A stretch of 64,000 nt of DNA from NCBI GenBank assembly GCA_946807835.1, contig OX327711.1:14047501-14111500 (forward strand), read 5' to 3'. The DNA comes from Ailanthus altissimus (lineage: Eukaryota > Streptophyta > Magnoliopsida > Sapindales > Simaroubaceae). A model generated the notes under the pieces. The model was not told where the DNA came from. It did not search any database and saw only the letters and a list, made by a program, of their open reading frames with translations. Below are positions 60,757 through 64,000 of this stretch, in pieces (position 1 is the first letter of the stretch; the number at the start of each line of letters is the position of its first letter). A program made the translations under genes and the position numbers.

Positions 60757-62370
60757 ATGAGCCAGCAGAGTCTAGGGACCAGCTCATTTTCTCCAGCAGA
60801 TCCCCCAGGAAAAAGGAAACGTGGTCGTCCACGCAAGGATGATAGTCAACTTCAAGGGGAGAACACACCAGTAGTTCCTGGATCTGAAAGTGTAAAGAAA
60901 AACAAACAGATTATTGGTATAAATAATGCTACTACTGATGACATGGTAGGGCAGGTGGTTTCTGGTGTCATTGAAGGTTCGTTTGATGCTGGATATCTTC
61001 TTAATGTTAAAGTAGATGACACTGACACTCAACTGAGGGGTGTTGTATTTTTACCTGGGCGATTCACTCCAATCACTGCAGCAAATGATGTGGCTCCAAA
61101 TGCTAAGATGTACAAAAGGAAAGAGATTCCCATCCCAGTTCAAAACCCGCAAACTCTGCTCCATGTTCCTCTATCAGAACAAATTAATAAGCCAGCTACC
61201 GAGTCTAAAATGGATGCACCTAAATTTCCTGATCGAGTTCCACCCTTGGAACTTCAGTCTAGTGTCTCAACTGCTGGTGAGAACCAATCTGACTCCGTTA
61301 AGATACCTTTAGCTGATAACTTGCAGATGAATGAGACAGGTCCATCCTTTGGCGAAAAGGTCACGCTACAGAAAACATCAGAGCCTGGACTTGATAGCTT
61401 AACTGCCTCAATTATGGCAGACCCATCCTTAGGAGAAAGGATCAAGCTACAGCAAATATCAGAGCCTGGACTTGAAAGCCGAACTGCCTCAATTATGCCT
61501 GGCCCGTCCTTAGGAGAAAAGGTCACGCTGCAGCAAATATCAGAGCCTGGACTTGAGAGCCAAACTGCGTCAATTATGGCACAATTAAAATATAATAAAG
61601 TTGTTGAACCAGATAAAGTCCAACGGAGTAATATGGATGTAGAGATATCTAAAGAATCTGGGCCTGTTTCTGCACCATTTGTTGGTATTACTCCATGTAC
61701 TGAAAATGTTATTCAGGAGCCTCATGTTGAACATCAGGCATTGAGTTCTGACCTCAAGCCAAGTGATGTAGTTTATGATGGAATGAAAAATCTGAACGTT
61801 GAAGAAGACCAAACTGCTGTATTAACTGAACTGAAAAGTGTCAACACTGAAGATAACCAGACTGCCGTATTAACGAAACCTGAATCCATGTCTTCTGAAC
61901 CTATTGGAATTGGCTTTTTGATGGATAATCCAAACCTCCAACACAACAAAATACCTTTGTCTGCCAAACCCAAATCCTACTCTTCGCAACTGATTGGAAC
62001 TGACATTATGATAGAGAAGCAGCATTCTCCAAGGAAAGAGACTCCAGAGAATGCACTGTTAGAGCTTGCTAACAAGACTGTAGGAGGAGATAACACATCT
62101 CTCTGTGTTGGTGAAGCTACTAATATTAATGTTTCCGCCACAGGTTCATACTCTGCACCAACGACCAGTCTATCGGTAATGATGTTTGGTGGAGAAGCTA
62201 TTCCATCCGAACCCAAGCTTGGAACCGAAGGATCGGTTCCAAGAATAATTGAAACCCAAATATGTAGCTCTTCTGCAACAACCAACGATGCAGATTCTGA
62301 TATCAAAGCTGCCATTGCAAGTAGTCATTTAGATTTATCTAGTGGTCTGAACCTATCTGGTTCAGAGTGA
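60757..62370 (+). CDS. AT-hook DNA-binding protein (At5g54930-like), 537 aa
   Basis: One open exon; the first in-frame ATG lies 53 bases past the acceptor at 60704. An AT-hook, KRKRGRPRK (residues 19-27, core RGRP), predicts binding in the minor groove of AT-rich DNA in the nucleus. Residues about 60-115 hold a conserved block (DDMVGQVVSGVIEGSFDAGY, LNVKVDDTDTQLRGVVFLPG, both read in part) shared, as I recall, with plant At5g54930-type AT-hook proteins of unknown exact role. The rest is low-complexity, Ser/Thr/Glu-rich and probably disordered. It contains a 27-residue tandem triplicate (195-275) and a second short repeat (QTAVLTELKS / QTAVLTKPES). No membrane segment or enzyme domain is seen. 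A candidate AATAAA lies at 62426-62431. Confidence 0.85.
   Translation: MSQQSLGTSSFSPADPPGKRKRGRPRKDDSQLQGENTPVVPGSESVKKNKQIIGINNATTDDMVGQVVSGVIEGSFDAGYLLNVKVDDTDTQLRGVVFLPGRFTPITAANDVAPNAKMYKRKEIPIPVQNPQTLLHVPLSEQINKPATESKMDAPKFPDRVPPLELQSSVSTAGENQSDSVKIPLADNLQMNETGPSFGEKVTLQKTSEPGLDSLTASIMADPSLGERIKLQQISEPGLESRTASIMPGPSLGEKVTLQQISEPGLESQTASIMAQLKYNKVVEPDKVQRSNMDVEISKESGPVSAPFVGITPCTENVIQEPHVEHQALSSDLKPSDVVYDGMKNLNVEEDQTAVLTELKSVNTEDNQTAVLTKPESMSSEPIGIGFLMDNPNLQHNKIPLSAKPKSYSSQLIGTDIMIEKQHSPRKETPENALLELANKTVGGDNTSLCVGEATNINVSATGSYSAPTTSLSVMMFGGEAIPSEPKLGTEGSVPRIIETQICSSSATTNDADSDIKAAIASSHLDLSSGLNLSGSE
61339..61581 (+). repeat. 81-bp coding tandem triplicate in the AT-hook gene
   Basis: Three in-frame 27-codon units (protein residues 195-221, 222-248, 249-275). 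Each has the pattern PS.GE...LQ..SEPGL, then TASIM. Units 2 and 3 are the most alike. Confidence 0.95.
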
Positions 62371-62431
62371 TAGTTAGTTGACAAACTCTTTAAGACAGTA
62401 AAAGACTTTCATTCAAGGCTTTAGGAATAAA

Positions 62432-63400
62432 AGGATGATGCTTATATCGGCTAGTGATAGAAATAGTTGCAAAGTAGATGCTTATAGGTAATCCAGAGCT
62501 CTGGATAATTTTGTAACCTCAATTCCTGCAATCGACTTTTCTACTCTGGTTCTTATTATTTATGGGAAATATAGGTTGTCGAATGATGATAGTTTCTCCA
62601 CAATCTCTAAGGAGAGTGTGTTGTGATTAATATTCTCAGCGCTTTGTTATTTATTATTTTAGATTGTGTTTGAGAGTCCTTATTTTTTTGAGCAATATTT
62701 TTCATATTATTTTATATTTATATTTGTGTATGAAAAAGTACTTTTTCCTTAAAAATAAGTACTTTTAAACGCAATATTAATTTAGTGAATGCTTATTTTT
62801 CTTAAGGGTTCATGAATGTTAATGGGTTCCAATGAATTGTTCATATATAGAGTTGATTAAGATCACTAATCACCATCATTATTATTATTTTTATTATTTT
62901 AACTTAAAAGAGAGGAGAATTGAATTTGAAACTTTTATTTTAGTGGAGAAATGCATTATAAACCCTTACCACTAAATCTTTAAAGCAACTGCTAATTAAT
63001 ATCATTATTTAAACTCAGATTTGAGCTCAATTCAAGCCCAAAATCATATAGAAACCTCCTGTTGATCACCTTTGATTTTACAAATCAATTGAAGATTGAA
63101 TTCAAGCAAGCACAAGCCAAAAGCAAACAAATAAAAATAAAAGCGATTTTCGTCTTAAAATTTTAATTTCATATAATTGATTAATAAACTTAAAAAAGAC
63201 TACTCAATCCATTTCATCCAGTCCTACATTTTGTCTCCGTGGACCCAGAAGAAAACTCCAACATCAAATTCTTCCATATTTTATATTAAAAAAAAACTGA
63301 TTATTTAAATGAATTTTAACGAGTTTCATCTTATTCAATAAGAATCAGTTTCCATTCTCTAATAAATTTGTTTCATATTATTCAATTAAAAGAATGTGGC
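62432..63400. other. Spacer between the AT-hook gene and the next gene
   Basis: It contains the rest of the AT-hook 3' UTR and AT-rich sequence. No supported coding frame. Confidence 0.6.
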
Positions 63401-63408
63401 CGATAAGA

Positions 63409-63595
63409 TGGGCCTCAACTAGGCCCAACTGGTCATATTCTTGGGCCGGTCCGGTACTTCATAAGAAGTTTAAAACACCGGGCCCGGTCTCATTCTTCTA
63501 ATTTCCAGTCTTTTCTCACTGGTACTTTGGATCTCTTTTGTTCCTTGTTTGTTTCCCGAGAAAAATAATAAAAGAAAAATACACTTCGAAACCCT
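63409..63595 (+). promoter_or_regulatory. Promoter with site II (TGGGCC) elements and a telo-box
   Basis: TGGGCC at 63409-63414, GGCCCA at 63422-63427 and TGGGCC at 63442-63447 are site II motifs; AAACCCT at 63589-63595 is a telo-box. This pair is known from plant genes for translation, ribosomal proteins and other growth-linked functions, where TCP-class factors bind site II. They lie 60 to 250 bases before the first donor of the right-edge gene. Confidence 0.6.
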
Positions 63596-63986
63596 TAAAC
63601 ATTTTGTTATTGATCCGTGTTCCCGTAAATTTTCAGAACGCTGAGTAACGAAGGTAAGTTGAATCTCTCTTTTTCTTTTTCTTTTTTTTGCCAAAATTTG
63701 TAACTTTAAAAATGTTTAATAATTAGCTCTACGAGTAGCAGTACAGTTTGCAATTTCATGAATTTTTCAATTTAAATGATCGAGAATCTTGACCGAATCT
63801 GCTCAACAAGATTGAATTTGGTCTGAAATTAAATCTCTTCATTAGAGTTACAAAAGGTATCAATGGAGAATTCAAATTTCTTTGTTTTAGTTGGCAATTG
63901 AGTTAAAGATTTTCTTGTATATGTACATGTACGAATTTTGCGTTAAAAAACTTGTGAGGAATAATATGTAATTATGCAGGAACAGG

Positions 63987-64000
63987 ATGGATATAATATC
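63987..64000 (+). CDS. Start of a gene running off the right edge
   Basis: A leader exon ends at CGAAG|GTAAGT (63653/63654), and an intron of 326 bp ends at TTATGCAG (63979). Seven bases later an ATG opens the frame MDII at 63987. Only four codons plus two bases are visible, so the product cannot be identified. The promoter type suggests a housekeeping gene. Confidence 0.5.

Overview
The window is nuclear DNA from a dicot plant, probably a woody species, although I cannot name it. The evidence is AT-rich sequence with GT-AG introns, a nuclear gene for a plastid-targeted SufB, an HSP70-16-type gene, an AT-hook protein of the Arabidopsis At5g54930 type, and a dense mix of Ty1/copia, Ty3-type solo LTR, MULE, hAT and MITE elements. 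There is no sign of bacterial, viral or organellar DNA. By eye, transposon-derived sequence outweighs host genes.

Host genes. From left to right: (1) an HSP70-16 homologue on the minus strand (8.9-15.0 kb) in nine recognisable exons but with several independent frameshifts and stops, so a pseudogene; (2) an intact small gene for a 108-residue basic protein of unknown function (20.5-20.8 kb, minus); (3) a broken tandem copy of that gene (28.0-34.8 kb) cut into three pieces by two retroelement insertions; (4) an intact two-exon SUFB gene (41.5-45.0 kb, minus; 557 residues); (5) a decayed UBA2-type RRM protein gene (49.3-53.5 kb) split by an LTR element; (6) an intact AT-hook gene (55.9-62.4 kb, plus) whose 5' UTR intron carries a 2.44 kb solo LTR; (7) the promoter, first exon and start codon of a further gene running off the right edge.

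Mobile elements. 0-7 kb: copia remains, one pierced by a 2.78 kb solo LTR (target duplication GTTAA). 7-9.4 kb: two MITEs. 18.6-25 kb: hAT-like and small MITEs. 26-27.2 kb: copia remnant with 3' LTR. 27.3-34.3 kb: nested insertions (a repeat, a solo LTR, a truncated copia element with target duplication ATCTG, a TRIM). 35.3-40.3 kb: full-length copia element (target duplication GGCTT). 45.8-48.1 kb: dead MULE transposase. 48.1-49.3 kb: AT-rich inverted-repeat element. 50.1-53.3 kb: non-autonomous LTR element with a reiterated primer-binding-site region. 56.8-59.3 kb: second solo LTR (target duplication ACTAT).

Only SUFB, the AT-hook gene, the 108-residue gene and the gene at the right edge look functional. 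They do not form a pathway. I found no wholly new system. The most unusual structures are the tandem primer-binding-site array, a 30-bp perfect fold-back inside a copia integrase region, the palindromic GC-rich blocks recurring in unrelated LTRs, and the tandem gene duplicate that was dismantled by insertions.
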